Assembly: GCA_050186825.1 (NCBI GenBank)
Contig: JBFWYD010000008.1
Location: 62,001 to 126,000, forward strand
Reading direction: 5' to 3'
DNA from: NORP233 sp050186825
Lineage (GTDB): Bacteria; Planctomycetota; J058
DNA length: 64,000 bases
The position numbers and the translations under genes are program-made. Below, piece by piece: positions 51,401-58,459 of this stretch; position 1 is the stretch's first letter; each line of letters begins with the position of its first letter. The notes below the pieces were generated by a model. It searched no databases. It saw nothing but the letters and a program-made list of their open reading frames with translations, and was not told the DNA's origin.

Positions 51401-51618
51401 ACGGCGCCCCGCTCCCGGCCGTCTACGTCAAGGCCTACGCCCGCGACCGCGACGGCCGGGTCCAGTTCTACAAGGACGGCTACACCGACCTGCGCGGCCG
51501 CTTCGACTACGGCTCGCTCAGCACCGACCAGCTCGACCGCGTCGAGCGCTTCGCGCTCCTGATCTCGAGCTCGACCCACGGCGCGCTGGTCCGCGAGGTC
51601 TCACCGCCCCAGCGCTAG
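45424..51618 (+). CDS. Giant (2,064-residue) multidomain protein of unknown function
   Basis: The ATG at 45424 is preceded by AAGGAGG, and there is no signal peptide or membrane helix, so the protein is probably cytosolic. Residues 1-400 are helical. About 400-1250 contains many beta-sandwich units that look like macroglobulin or Ig-like domains (ELWVKNVRELTIKVFRVNVE, GVYVIDFLGGGRN, GEEATVLVRAAL). A helical, TPR-like segment follows, then a charged linker (KKRAARPSPKGGRGAMPSAP, about 1315). The C-terminal half has further beta domains and another helical repeat region, ending in a carboxypeptidase-like unit (YVKAYARDRDGRVQFYKDGY). No thioester CxEQ motif is visible, so it is not a typical alpha-2-macroglobulin. 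Unknown function. Confidence 0.85.
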   Translation: MELERHFGLTDDREAFLADLAPGSDDRSYYRCLHLLHEGRREELQDELARWKQREPWGAPRREEIEDRLALLDYPAQPAGERLRQRLGLGFTHERELEPDELRYPSALEPRTTEQLAQEAGRYREQDLERFTALGIERLARQGEPSSALRDALLARLPLPDHEALPQWIAAYLREHDRTFSSAPAIAQRLTLAQLDALAALHPAALQDGAFVGAYLRRLAPPAHEDLEEPAVRGPYLERLRAFAGRLGPAFQTLRLEVLHHLLAHQQRAGRVDPALLREYLELPRHASWVSPDYLRRDEVRRRAISLGSRHETRLETVYDDEPLVRELLEEALRDAPDAQAYAPFVEQGYLRERLVTAKLLAGVGDPEEWARKLGDAALLERLRERVELRFPPTRRERFGRDEEVALELWVKNVRELTIKVFRVNVESVFGATGRAPGIDIDLDGLVPSEERSERLTEPALRRARREFRFPALREPGVYVIDFLGGGRNSRALVVKGGLRLVERPAAAGQVVRVVDEEGRARPAATLVLGGREYRPDDEGRLVLPYTRAPGQVRVLVRDGAHAAVAELVHRAQRCELSAGLHIPREQLVAGEEATVLVRAALSIHGAPADLSQLEDVSLRVASRDLRGVESARDVPLRLDVSDETRHSFRVPPGAQALELALSATLPRAVRGEEQRFRVERSYRLNEVDQGPYTRALYLAETAAGHRLEVRGKNGEPLPRRTVSLRLQPRELDVTRDVVLQTDAEGAVALGDLRQYSWLEAELPGQQERRFELPGERARLAGRIHARAGEELALPCPGAAGPADRRDFALFELTGDVYYACRFAHLRRGPGLLLVAGLPAGSYELHLKREGRVVRLEIGEGHAVDRWLAGPRRLLELRNQRPLAAAPLALEGEDLVIRLSGVTPRTRVHVLGSRWLPDHDAFAELGAVPLPEPRAATVATPPSRYQAERQLPEEVRYVLERASRPAFPGNLLERPSLLLNPWAMRDTSTATDDARGGDAFGARSEAAACFDEAPCAEAEPCEAAGEGASFATCDFLPGPAPLLAGLRPDADGVVRVPLARLAGAQLVTVLALDPQNAVELRLALPPAPLAPRDRRLFLGLDPGERFTQQRAAKALLPGEELVVEDLAATRLARYDSLARVHALFQTLNPSPALQTFAFLVKWPELAPEEQERLYSEHACHELHLFLQRKDPAFFARVIRPYLAHKRDKTFVDRYLLGEDLTAFARPWAYGRLNACERVLLAERLRADGDAIVRELADEVALIPKDPDGEARLFDTALAGQSLDEDDELGIEKQREEVSRARRDVAKEQSKAKKRAARPSPKGGRGAMPSAPPPPPAPSAGAGGMAFTAMLDMEEADDEWGAAERESAVAPPPELYRPQDKTKEWGESDYYRLRPDEVSRELVPANPFWRDFAAHGGQGPFLSPHVAWAASSFAEQALALAALDLPFRAEEPEVAFEGAGMRLRARSPQLVFLQEIRPAAAATDAPPVLVGQKLLRHDERSRYEDGEEVELVVEGELLTQVVYVCQVVVSNPGGRTLDLDLLLQIPRGSLPVAGAQRTESRRLRLGGYETESLEYAFYFPEDGEFLHYPVHVARHEQVLARAEPRPCSVVAEASERDTSSWGYLSQRGGDDEVLAHLGEANLRRLDLSRIAWRMRARPFYEQVLGLLARRHAYHDTLWSYALYHQDAPRTAEYLEHQEGLLRGSGLALEGPLLTVDPVERAWYQHKEYAPLVNARAHRLGDRSGILNDRFRGQWEAFCELARYRRALTAQDRLALVYYLLLQDRVQDALAQLERVPREAVATGLQHDYLSAYAALSRGEPAVARRLAEPHLDHPVPRWRARFRNVLAQLDELASGAAGAAVDPADRDQRQAAQAARDASLQLEPEGPRLRLSAHGLAAVELAYYRMDLELLFSLQPFGWEGSGRFAFTAPHARERLELAGEAERLLDPPAALAGQNLVVEARAEGLREVAALYAHRLAPRVLERYAQVEVRAADGAPLPAVYVKAYARDRDGRVQFYKDGYTDLRGRFDYGSLSTDQLDRVERFALLISSSTHGALVREVSPPQR

Positions 51619-52033
51619 ACGCCAGACCACGATTCCGAGGGGTCACGATCGAGCGCGTCTCGCGCATTCGAGCCCCAGGACCATGACCCCTCGGAATCGT
51701 GCTCTGACGGCTGAAGAGGTGTGACTCCCCAGTGGTCCGGGGCGGCAAGCCAGGCCCAAGGCTGGCTGCGAGCGGCTCAATAGCCCGCGCTCTTGCTGAC
51801 GCCCCTCGCTGCCGCGCCTTGGCGACGGGCAGAGGAATCTTGGCTGACGCCTCTGGCCTGAGCGCCACGGCCCAACCACCGATGATCGTGGCCTTCCGTT
51901 TAGCGCTAGCCACGCTCCCGCCCTCGCGCAGCTCCTTGGCGCAGCCACCGGAGTAGCAAGGGACCTCGTGCCCGTGCCCGTGCCCGTGGCCGCTTCTGCT
52001 CGACCACGTCGAGTCCAGGCGTCCGGGCCGAGG
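51619..52033. other. Convergent intergenic region with long hairpin and hexamers
   Basis: This 415-base gap holds the inverted repeat described at 51628-51701, lower-complexity DNA without a credible gene, and a CGTGCC hexamer array at about 51967-51989 similar to those at 42.8 and 45.0 kb. Confidence 0.5.
51628..51701. terminator. 18-bp perfect inverted repeat after the giant gene
   Basis: 51628-51645 (CACGATTCCGAGGGGTCA) is the exact reverse complement of 51684-51701. Three more flanking bases pair on both sides with one mismatch. The loop is 38 bases. It begins ten bases after the stop of the giant gene, so a transcript-end role is likely, though it has no U-tract. Confidence 0.6.
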
Positions 52034-52786
52034 TCAGTCGCCCCCGGCGCCCGCCTCCACGGTCTTGGCGTCCTCGTCCGTCTTGGCCGCCTGGCCCGTC
52101 TTGGCCGCCTCGCCCGTCTTGGCCCCCGCCGGCGTGGCGCCCTTCGCGGGCTGGAGCTGGGCCAGGATCGCGTCCAGGGTCTTCTTGTCGAAGCTGTCGA
52201 GGTTGCCGCCCGCGATCAGGCAGCGGTCGTCGGCGAGCGGGATCACGTAGCGCACGAACTTCACGCCGCTGTCGTGGCTCCCGGTGATCTTCTTGACCCC
52301 GACCTCCTGGCCGCCGATCAACACGTCCTCGTTCTCGCGGGTGTCGATCACCTGGCGGTGGAGGTCGAAGGCGGGGGTCAGCGCGCCGAACTGCTGGAGG
52401 TGCGGCTGGAACTGCAGCAGCAGCATCTGCGCCGCGTCCTCGCTGCTCGAGCGCCGGTCCGCCGGGACCTGGCAGGCGATCACCGCCAGGGCGTTGGGGT
52501 CCTGCTCGGCCACCATGGCCATCTGCATCTTGAAGCCGCCCAGGTGCAGGTCGAAGGCGAAGCGCCCCGTCATGTTGCTGGGCGCGGGCACGCCGAGGGC
52601 GGACTGGTAGGCCGCGGCGGTCTTCTGGGGGTCGATCGAGATCGTGTCCTTGAACATGGACCACACGACGCCCGAGCCGATGCAGATGAACAGGAAGAAG
52701 ATCAGGCAGCACGCGCCACAGACCTTGAGCGCCGTGTTCCCGCCGCCCTGCTGGTTCTTCTGGTACTCCTCGTACGGATCTTGCAT
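52034..52786 (-). CDS. Single-span membrane protein, hypothetical
   Basis: The ATG at 52786 follows GGAGGGG. The 250-residue protein has a Gln/Tyr-rich N-terminus, one membrane helix (about 21-46, VCGACCLIFFLFICIGSGVVW), and an extracytoplasmic alpha/beta domain (MTGRFAFDLHLGGFKMQMAMV, VGVKKITGSHDSGVKFVRYVI). The C-terminus is a tandem (AKTGEAAKTGQAAKTDEDAK) repeat. No known family recognised. It is divergent from the protease gene. Confidence 0.7.
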   Translation of the reverse strand: MQDPYEEYQKNQQGGGNTALKVCGACCLIFFLFICIGSGVVWSMFKDTISIDPQKTAAAYQSALGVPAPSNMTGRFAFDLHLGGFKMQMAMVAEQDPNALAVIACQVPADRRSSSEDAAQMLLLQFQPHLQQFGALTPAFDLHRQVIDTRENEDVLIGGQEVGVKKITGSHDSGVKFVRYVIPLADDRCLIAGGNLDSFDKKTLDAILAQLQPAKGATPAGAKTGEAAKTGQAAKTDEDAKTVEAGAGGD

Positions 52787-52924
52787 GCCGACCCCTCCAC
52801 GCCTCTTGGCAGCGATGGGCGGCAGTCTACCCGTCTCGTCGCGGACGTCAGCCCCTCGACTCCTGGCTCGCCCGGGCGCTGCTAGGCTGTGGGGGCTCCT
52901 GCGCACCCGGCAGTGAGGTGACCC

Positions 52925-54208
52925 GTGCTGAGCCGATCCGCCCTTCCGATCGCGGCGCTCCTGGCCCTGGCCGCGCCTGCGGCCGCGCAGGAGTCCCCCG
53001 CCGAGCCCGCGGCCAACCCGGGCGAGGACCCCGTGGTGCGCGCCGTGGCCCGGATCGGGCCGGCCGTGGCCAACATCGCCGCGGAGCAGGAGAACGGGAC
53101 GGGTCCGCACGTGCAGAGCCTGGGCTCGGGGCTGTGCGTCCACTCGCTCGGCTTCGTGGTCACCAACGCCCACGTGGTCGAGGGCGCCAAGAAGGTGCTC
53201 GTCACGCTGCCCGGCCGGCGACGCGCCGAGGCGCGCGTGCTCTCGGTGCTCCCCGAGCAGGACCTGGCGCTGCTGCGGATCCGCGCCGACGCGCCGCTGC
53301 CGGTCGGGCGGATCGCGGCCGACGACGCGCTCCAGGTCGGCCAGACCTGCGTGGCGCTGGGGAACCCCTTCGGGCTCGAGAGCACGGTCACGCGCGGGGT
53401 GGTCTCCGCCCGCTCGCGCAAGCTGCGCGTGGGGGCCCGGGTGCTGCCGGGGACCTTCCTCCAGACCGACGCCGCGATCAACCCGGGCAACTCGGGCGGC
53501 CCCCTGGTCGACCTGCGCGGCGAGGTGATCGGCCTGACCACGGCGATCCAGCAAAACGGCCACGGGATCGGCTTCGCGATCCCGGCCGCGCGCCTGCGCG
53601 AGGGCCTGCTCGAGCTCTCGGACCCGCTGCTCCAGCGCGGGCTCTGGCTGGGCCTGAGCCTCGAGGACGGCCCGCGCGGCGCCACGGTCGCCGCGGTCGC
53701 CTCGGGCGGCCCGGCGGCGCGCGCGGGGCTGCGCCCCGGCGACGTGATCCACGCGGCCGGCCCCTGCCCGGTGGACTCGGTGTTCAGCTTCCAGGCCACG
53801 GTGCTCGGCGTGCACGGCACCAACGTGCGCCTGATGGTCCAGGGCCGGGACGGCGAGCGGCGGGGCGCCCTGCTCGAGGGCGAGGCCCCGCCCTGGCGCG
53901 CGCGGCTGCGCGAGCGCCTGGGCCTGCTCGCGGACGACCTGACCCCCTCGCGCGCCTGGCGGCTCGAGCTCGAGCCGGGCGGCCTGCTCCTGGCCGAGGT
54001 CGACGCGGCCGGCCCCGCCGCCGACCTGGGCCTGGCCGCGGGCGACCGCGTGTTCCAGGTCGTGCTCCCGGGCGAGGACCGCGCGCGCGAGGTCCCGGAC
54101 CAGCGGGCCCTCGACCGCCTGCTGGCCCCGCTCCCGGCGGGCGCGGTGATCGAGCTCACGATCCGCCGCAAGGGGCAGGACTACCGGGGGGCCCTCGTCC
54201 TGCGATGA
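52925..54208 (+). CDS. HtrA/DegP-type periplasmic serine protease
   Basis: The GTG at 52925 follows GAGGTGA and opens with a Sec signal (PIAALLALAAPAAA). The trypsin-like domain has the triad His83 (VVTNAHVV), Asp113 (EQDLALLRI) and Ser190 (NPGNSGGPLVD). Two PDZ-like domains follow (GPAARAGLRPGDVIHA and AGPAADLGLAAGDRVFQV). The 427-residue length is usual for DegQ/DegS-type proteins. Such proteases handle misfolded envelope proteins or act in regulated proteolysis. The stop overlaps the next gene's start (ATGA). Confidence 0.92.
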   Translation: MLSRSALPIAALLALAAPAAAQESPAEPAANPGEDPVVRAVARIGPAVANIAAEQENGTGPHVQSLGSGLCVHSLGFVVTNAHVVEGAKKVLVTLPGRRRAEARVLSVLPEQDLALLRIRADAPLPVGRIAADDALQVGQTCVALGNPFGLESTVTRGVVSARSRKLRVGARVLPGTFLQTDAAINPGNSGGPLVDLRGEVIGLTTAIQQNGHGIGFAIPAARLREGLLELSDPLLQRGLWLGLSLEDGPRGATVAAVASGGPAARAGLRPGDVIHAAGPCPVDSVFSFQATVLGVHGTNVRLMVQGRDGERRGALLEGEAPPWRARLRERLGLLADDLTPSRAWRLELEPGGLLLAEVDAAGPAADLGLAAGDRVFQVVLPGEDRAREVPDQRALDRLLAPLPAGAVIELTIRRKGQDYRGALVLR

Positions 54209-55236
54209 CCGACCCGGGCGCGCCTCCGGCGCCGTCCCTCGACGAGGGCTCCAGCACCGCTGGCTCCAGCCCCACGGGCCCGAGCGAGGTGGGCGCCGCG
54301 CGCTGGTCACCGCTTCCCGCGGTCGAGCGCTGCCAGGTGTGCGGCGGGTCGCTCGCGAACCCCGCGGGCTGCTACGCCTGCGCGCCGCAGGCCGCGCCGG
54401 CGGGGGACCAGGGCGTCGCGGCCCGGCCGACGGCGCAGGTCCGGCCCATGGGCCTGGCGCTGACCGAGGTCCTGCGCGGGGTCGGCTACCTGCCGCGCGG
54501 CGCCTGGTTCCTGCTCCGCACCCCGCGGCTCTGGAAGCTGGCGACGATCCCGCTGCTGATCAACCTGGCGGCTGTGGTCCTGGCCTGGGTGGCGGCGCAC
54601 TACCTGCTCGCCCCCTGGCTCCAGCGCGCCACGGGCCCCGAGGCCTTCGCCGACTGGAACGGCTGGCTGTGGGGCTCGCTGGCCTGGGCGATCGGCTGGG
54701 TGGGCTGGGCGGTGGGCCTCGTGGCCCAGCTCCTGGTCCCGATCCTGGCCACCTGGCTGCTCGTGGCCTTCCCCCTGGGGATCCTCTACAAGCTGCTCTT
54801 CGTGCCCTTCATGGAGGCGCTGGGGGCCGCCGCGGACGGCGAGCTCCTGGGCGCGGGCGGCACCTCGCTGCGCTTCGAGACCCGGCGCTTCGCGATCCTG
54901 TGGGGGATGCTCGACGCGATCGTCCTGGGCCTGCTCCAGGGCCTGCTGCTCCTGGCGCTGATCCCGATCAACCTGATCCCGCTGCTCGGCAGCGTGGTGT
55001 GGCTGATCCTCCCGCCCGCGATCTTCGCGTCGATGGACTTCTCCGACCTGCACCTCGTGCGCCGCGACTACACGACCCGCGAGAAGCTCCGCCTGTGGTG
55101 GGCGCATCAGTGGCGCTTCCTCGGCTACGGCGCCTCCTTCTGCTTTTTCCTCACGATCCCCGTGCTCAACGCCCTCGTGATCCCGGCCGCGACGGTCGGC
55201 GGGGCGATGCTCTACCTGGAGCTGGACCGGAAGTAG
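54205..55236 (+). CDS. EI24/CysZ-like membrane protein with N-terminal zinc ribbon
   Basis: The ATG at 54205 overlaps the HtrA stop. The 343-residue protein starts with a Pro/Ser-rich segment and CQVCGGSLANPAGCYAC, a zinc-ribbon-like motif (about 43-59). The EI24 domain follows with about four membrane helices (LATIPLLINLAAVVLAWVA, LAWAIGWVGWAVGLVAQLL, ILWGMLDAIVLGLLQGLLLL, SFCFFLTIPVLNALVIPAA) and the family-type sequence LRTPRLWKLATIPLLINL. CysZ proteins transport sulfate; here the coupling to a protease suggests an envelope role instead. Function uncertain. Confidence 0.78.
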   Translation: MTDPGAPPAPSLDEGSSTAGSSPTGPSEVGAARWSPLPAVERCQVCGGSLANPAGCYACAPQAAPAGDQGVAARPTAQVRPMGLALTEVLRGVGYLPRGAWFLLRTPRLWKLATIPLLINLAAVVLAWVAAHYLLAPWLQRATGPEAFADWNGWLWGSLAWAIGWVGWAVGLVAQLLVPILATWLLVAFPLGILYKLLFVPFMEALGAAADGELLGAGGTSLRFETRRFAILWGMLDAIVLGLLQGLLLLALIPINLIPLLGSVVWLILPPAIFASMDFSDLHLVRRDYTTREKLRLWWAHQWRFLGYGASFCFFLTIPVLNALVIPAATVGGAMLYLELDRK

Positions 55237-55248
55237 GGCGCGTTGTCG

Positions 55249-55743
55249 CTACGTAGGGAAGACCAAGCGGCCGACCGGCGATGCCTGCAGCCGCTCGGCC
55301 TCGGCGACGTTGTGTCCGATCAGCCCGTGGCTCCAGAGCCCAGCGGGAGGTGGGCAGTCTCGAGCCAGCTGCCTCCCAATGGCCTCCAGGTCACCCAGTC
55401 CGACCTCCTGCCCCAAGCGCTCCGGCTCGGAGAGCACCCCGAGCACGAAGACGCGCTCCGCGAGGATCGGCGGGATCACCGAGGTAACCTCCGCGCGGCG
55501 TTGCACGAGCCGCTCGTCGAAGTCGATGAGGAGCAGAGCGTGGTGCAGCTGATTGGCCTGCATTCGAGGCGCGTGCTCCTCGACGAAGGCGTCGAGGACG
55601 GAGCGCCACCCACGCTGGGGTGGCAGGACCTGCACGGCGCGCTGGTCGTAGCAGGCCTGGAGCAGGAATCCCTGGACGAGGCGGACGTTCGCCTCGTCCT
55701 CGGGGATCACGTAGAGGTGCGGCTTGAACCGATTGACGCTCAC
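55249..55743 (-). CDS. Small TOPRIM-like protein paired with AAA ATPase
   Basis: The GTG at 55743 overlaps the ATPase stop (GTGA). The 164-residue protein begins with LYVIPEDEAN (Glu15, Asp16, Glu17) and has LLIDFDER (Asp74, Asp76). An early acidic motif followed by a D-x-D after a hydrophobic strand is the arrangement of TOPRIM nucleases. Other features are RVFVLGVLSEPERL and WSHGLIGHN. It resembles an uncharacterised family that I recall as partner of AAA ATPases. The pair is analogous in plan to RloA/RloB or other ATPase-plus-TOPRIM defence modules, but the specific system is not established. Confidence 0.65.
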   Translation of the reverse strand: MSVNRFKPHLYVIPEDEANVRLVQGFLLQACYDQRAVQVLPPQRGWRSVLDAFVEEHAPRMQANQLHHALLLIDFDERLVQRRAEVTSVIPPILAERVFVLGVLSEPERLGQEVGLGDLEAIGRQLARDCPPPAGLWSHGLIGHNVAEAERLQASPVGRLVFPT

Positions 55744-56834
55744 CCCGTCAGGTCGCCCCGGACGAGCGCAGAGATCACGCCGCCGGTGACCTTCAGCTCC
55801 GAGAGCGGGGTGATCTGGGTCGGCTCGAGGTGGTTCGCCCGGTGGACCACGAGCGTCGACGCCTCACCGAAGCGGCGGATGGCCTCCTCGCGATGAGACG
55901 TGACGAGGAGCTGACCGGACTCGGCCCGCTCGAACCCGTAGCGCAGGTCGTTCACGAAGTGGCCGACCTCCGAGAGGGAGAGGAAGGCGTCGGGCTCGTC
56001 CCAGAAGCAGAAGAGCGACTCCGAGTAGCGACGCAGGGTGTTGACGAAGGCTCCCAGGAAGAAGCACCGCTCGCCGTCGGAGAGCAGCCGGAAGGGGACC
56101 TCGACGGTCGGCTCTCCGGCGGCCCTCTGGAAGGAGACCCGCAGCTCCGGCTTGGTGGCGATGCCGAACACGTCCGGCAGCATCGCCTTGAGTTGCTCGT
56201 CGAAGGGGGTCCAGGCGGGCGGATGCTGCGCGAAGAGCTCGGCGAGCACGGCCCCGAAGTTCGCGCACGACCGAGACAGCTCGGAGGTCGGGCCCTCCGT
56301 GCTCCCCGACATCAGCGCGGGGACCGGCGCCAGCACGAGCAACCCGCGTAGCCAGTTCCGGAACACGGCCAGGGGCGCGTCGTCCGCGTCGGGCTGGATC
56401 AAGGGGAGCGCGACCAGGTGCCAGTCGACCGCGAAGCGCGCGCCCTGTCCGCTCCGGCTGAGCGACACCTGGGCGACGTCCCGCTGGTAGAGCACGTCCT
56501 CGTCGACGCCGAGTCGCTCCTCCAGGACGCGCAGCTCCTTGAACCCCCGGGGCAACTCGAGCGCCAGGACGTAGCGGTAGGTGCGCCCCCCCAGCTCCAC
56601 GTCCAGCTCGAAGCGCATGGGCGCGACCTTGCCAGCCGTGAAGTCGAGAGGATCGACGAGGTCACGGACGCGGTTCTTGCCCCGAGCCACGGACTGCAGG
56701 ACCTCCAGGACCCGGCCGATGGTCGACTTGCCGCTCCCGTTGCCGCCCACGAGCAAGGCCGACCGCAGGCCAGCCAGCTTGAGCTCGAAGTTCTCGAGGC
56801 AGCGGTAGTTGTGCGCGTAAAGGCGTCTAATCAC
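55740..56834 (-). CDS. AAA family ATPase (ABC/SMC-like fold)
   Basis: The GTG at 56834 was chosen because AGGAG lies eight bases upstream and the protein then begins VIRRLYAHNYRCLENFEL, the standard start of AAA_21-type ATPases. It has Walker A GGNGSGKST (30-38), a signature-like LLSDGERCFFLG (about 253), Walker B FCFWDEPDAFLS (about 276), and an H-loop region LLVTSHREEAI. Length (364) fits RecF/OLD-like ATPases without a TOPRIM domain, which is supplied by the overlapping partner gene. It is likely to be DNA- or phage-sensing in such modules; here this is inference. Base composition is a little less GC-rich than around. Confidence 0.85.
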   Translation of the reverse strand: MIRRLYAHNYRCLENFELKLAGLRSALLVGGNGSGKSTIGRVLEVLQSVARGKNRVRDLVDPLDFTAGKVAPMRFELDVELGGRTYRYVLALELPRGFKELRVLEERLGVDEDVLYQRDVAQVSLSRSGQGARFAVDWHLVALPLIQPDADDAPLAVFRNWLRGLLVLAPVPALMSGSTEGPTSELSRSCANFGAVLAELFAQHPPAWTPFDEQLKAMLPDVFGIATKPELRVSFQRAAGEPTVEVPFRLLSDGERCFFLGAFVNTLRRYSESLFCFWDEPDAFLSLSEVGHFVNDLRYGFERAESGQLLVTSHREEAIRRFGEASTLVVHRANHLEPTQITPLSELKVTGGVISALVRGDLTG

Positions 56835-57015
56835 TCCGCGGCTCCTGCTTCGTCGAACCATAGCATTGCCCCAGGCTGCCACCTCGTCGAGGCCCTGGCG
56901 TCAGGAGACCCCAGTGCCCGCGCACGTGCAGGTCGTCGTGATCGGCGGGATGCTGCCCGCTCCGGCTCGAGGCCGAGACCGTGTTGACGAGCAACGGGGC
57001 GCTTTCGGGGGGGGG

Positions 57016-57849
57016 TCACTCGCTGAAGGTCGCAGCGTGGGTCAGGACCTCGTGGAGTAGCGCGGTCGGAGTAGCCTCTGGCCAGACTGAGGCAGGTGGC
57101 GATCCCGTCGCCAGGTCGAGCAGTGGATGCTGGATCGAAACCGGGTTGGGAAGCCCGGCCTCTCGTCGTGCGCGCAGAAGCCAGAAGACATCGACAGGGA
57201 GTAGCTCATACCCGCTGACGAACTCGGGCTCGTTGTCACCCAAATCTTGAGCCTGCACGAGGTGCTGGTCCGCGACGGCCTGGAGCGCAGCAAGGGCCTT
57301 CTCCGCCGTTCCCGTCAGGACCGCGCCCAAGACGGCGTCATACGGGCCGAGATCCGGGTCCGGGCCAGCCTCATTTCCCTGCATTGCCCAAAGCGCGCGC
57401 GCCAAGCGGACGAAGGGATACAACCCCGCGACGGGATGGGGCGTAGACGAGTCCTGGGCATAGAGGTTGGTGAGCAACGCGCCAAGTAGGGCAGCGTTTC
57501 CCTCTCGGCCTGCGCTGATCGAATGCGCCAGGAGGCACGCGACTAGCTCCATCGGGGGTGCCTCAAGAAGGCGCACGCCCGCGAAGTGGAGTTGATAGCC
57601 AAGGTCAATGACTTCCCACCCGCTCTCGTCGCCGTTGAGGACGCCCCGGACGCCGTTGGTCATGTGGAAGTTGGCGAGGATCTCCAAGTCAACGCTTGCG
57701 CCACGGGCCTGAACGCGGTCGTTGCTTCGGGTGAACGTGCGTAGGCCGTCCCTGGCCTCCTCGCATAGGCTCATGGTCCCAGGATCCGCGCACCATTCCT
57801 CGACTTCCTCGCGGAACTGGTTCACGAGCTTCTCTGCCCGCTTGCTCAT
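57016..57849 (-). CDS. Hypothetical helical protein near ATPase module
   Basis: The ATG at 57849 follows AGGAAAG. The 277-residue protein is mainly helical and acidic (KLVNQFREEVEEWCADPG, LEAPPMELVACLLAHSISAG, GPYDAVLGAVLTGTAEKAL), with a repeat-like solenoid appearance. It somewhat resembles immunity-type proteins (Imm49 style), but I cannot confirm this. It lies 181 bases upstream of the ATPase in the same direction; its codons are less GC-rich than typical for the window, suggesting recent acquisition. Confidence 0.7.
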   Translation of the reverse strand: MSKRAEKLVNQFREEVEEWCADPGTMSLCEEARDGLRTFTRSNDRVQARGASVDLEILANFHMTNGVRGVLNGDESGWEVIDLGYQLHFAGVRLLEAPPMELVACLLAHSISAGREGNAALLGALLTNLYAQDSSTPHPVAGLYPFVRLARALWAMQGNEAGPDPDLGPYDAVLGAVLTGTAEKALAALQAVADQHLVQAQDLGDNEPEFVSGYELLPVDVFWLLRARREAGLPNPVSIQHPLLDLATGSPPASVWPEATPTALLHEVLTHAATFSE

Positions 57850-58075
57850 GGCGACTTTCCTACCACGGAGCGACCGCGATTCGTCCGCCAGGGCCACGTC
57901 CGAGCCTGATGCTCAGGCGCTCGACAGCCCCCTGCGTGTGCATCTCTCGGATCCAACCTCCTGAGCATGAGTGCAGTCGGAGTCCGTCGCGCGGACGCGG
58001 GCCGCCCGCGCGCTGGCCGGGCGCTGGCGACGGCCCGCCGGCCACAGAGTAGGATCCGCGCCCCTGATCGAGGTG

Positions 58076-58450
58076 ATGGCCCCGGTCCCGATCCTGCGCA
58101 TCTTCGACGAGACCCGCGCCCGCGAGTTCTACGTGGGCTTCCTCGGCTTCAAGATCGACTGGGAGCACCGCTTCGCGCCGACCGCTCCGCTCTACATGCA
58201 GGTCTCGCGCGAGGGCTGCGTGCTGCATCTCAGCGAGCACCACGGCGACGGCTGCCCGGGCGCGGCGCTCCGGGTCGGGGTCGAGGGCGGGGTGGCCGCG
58301 TACCAGCAGGCGCTGGTGGCGAAGCAATACAAGTACTACCGCCCGGGCCTGATCGAGACCGCGTGGGGCACGCGCGAGTGCAGCGTGCAGGACCCCTTCG
58401 GCAACAAGCTGATCTTCTCGGAGCCGCTCGCGCGCGAGTCGGCCGGGTAG
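58076..58450 (+). CDS. Glyoxalase/VOC superfamily protein
   Basis: The ATG at 58076 gives 124 residues. The fold signature is clear: PILRIFDETRAREFYVGFLG at the start, LYMQVSREGCVLHLSEHHGD in the middle, and SVQDPFGNKLIFSE at the end. It is closest to the bleomycin-resistance-like glyoxalase group in which the His/Glu residues bind a metal or antibiotic. An in-frame upstream stretch (from 57971) is Arg-rich and was excluded. Function could be resistance or a small metal-dependent isomerase. Confidence 0.85.
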   Translation: MAPVPILRIFDETRAREFYVGFLGFKIDWEHRFAPTAPLYMQVSREGCVLHLSEHHGDGCPGAALRVGVEGGVAAYQQALVAKQYKYYRPGLIETAWGTRECSVQDPFGNKLIFSEPLARESAG

Positions 58451-58459
58451 CGGCCGCGG

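Noticed and set aside
44838..51686. Very long open frames overlapping the giant gene on both strands (also 45016-51579 minus)
   Set aside because: Their translations are Arg/Pro/Gly-rich or Leu/Gly/Arg-rich in the way expected of shadow frames in GC-rich DNA. The frame at 45424 has a ribosome binding site and natural composition.
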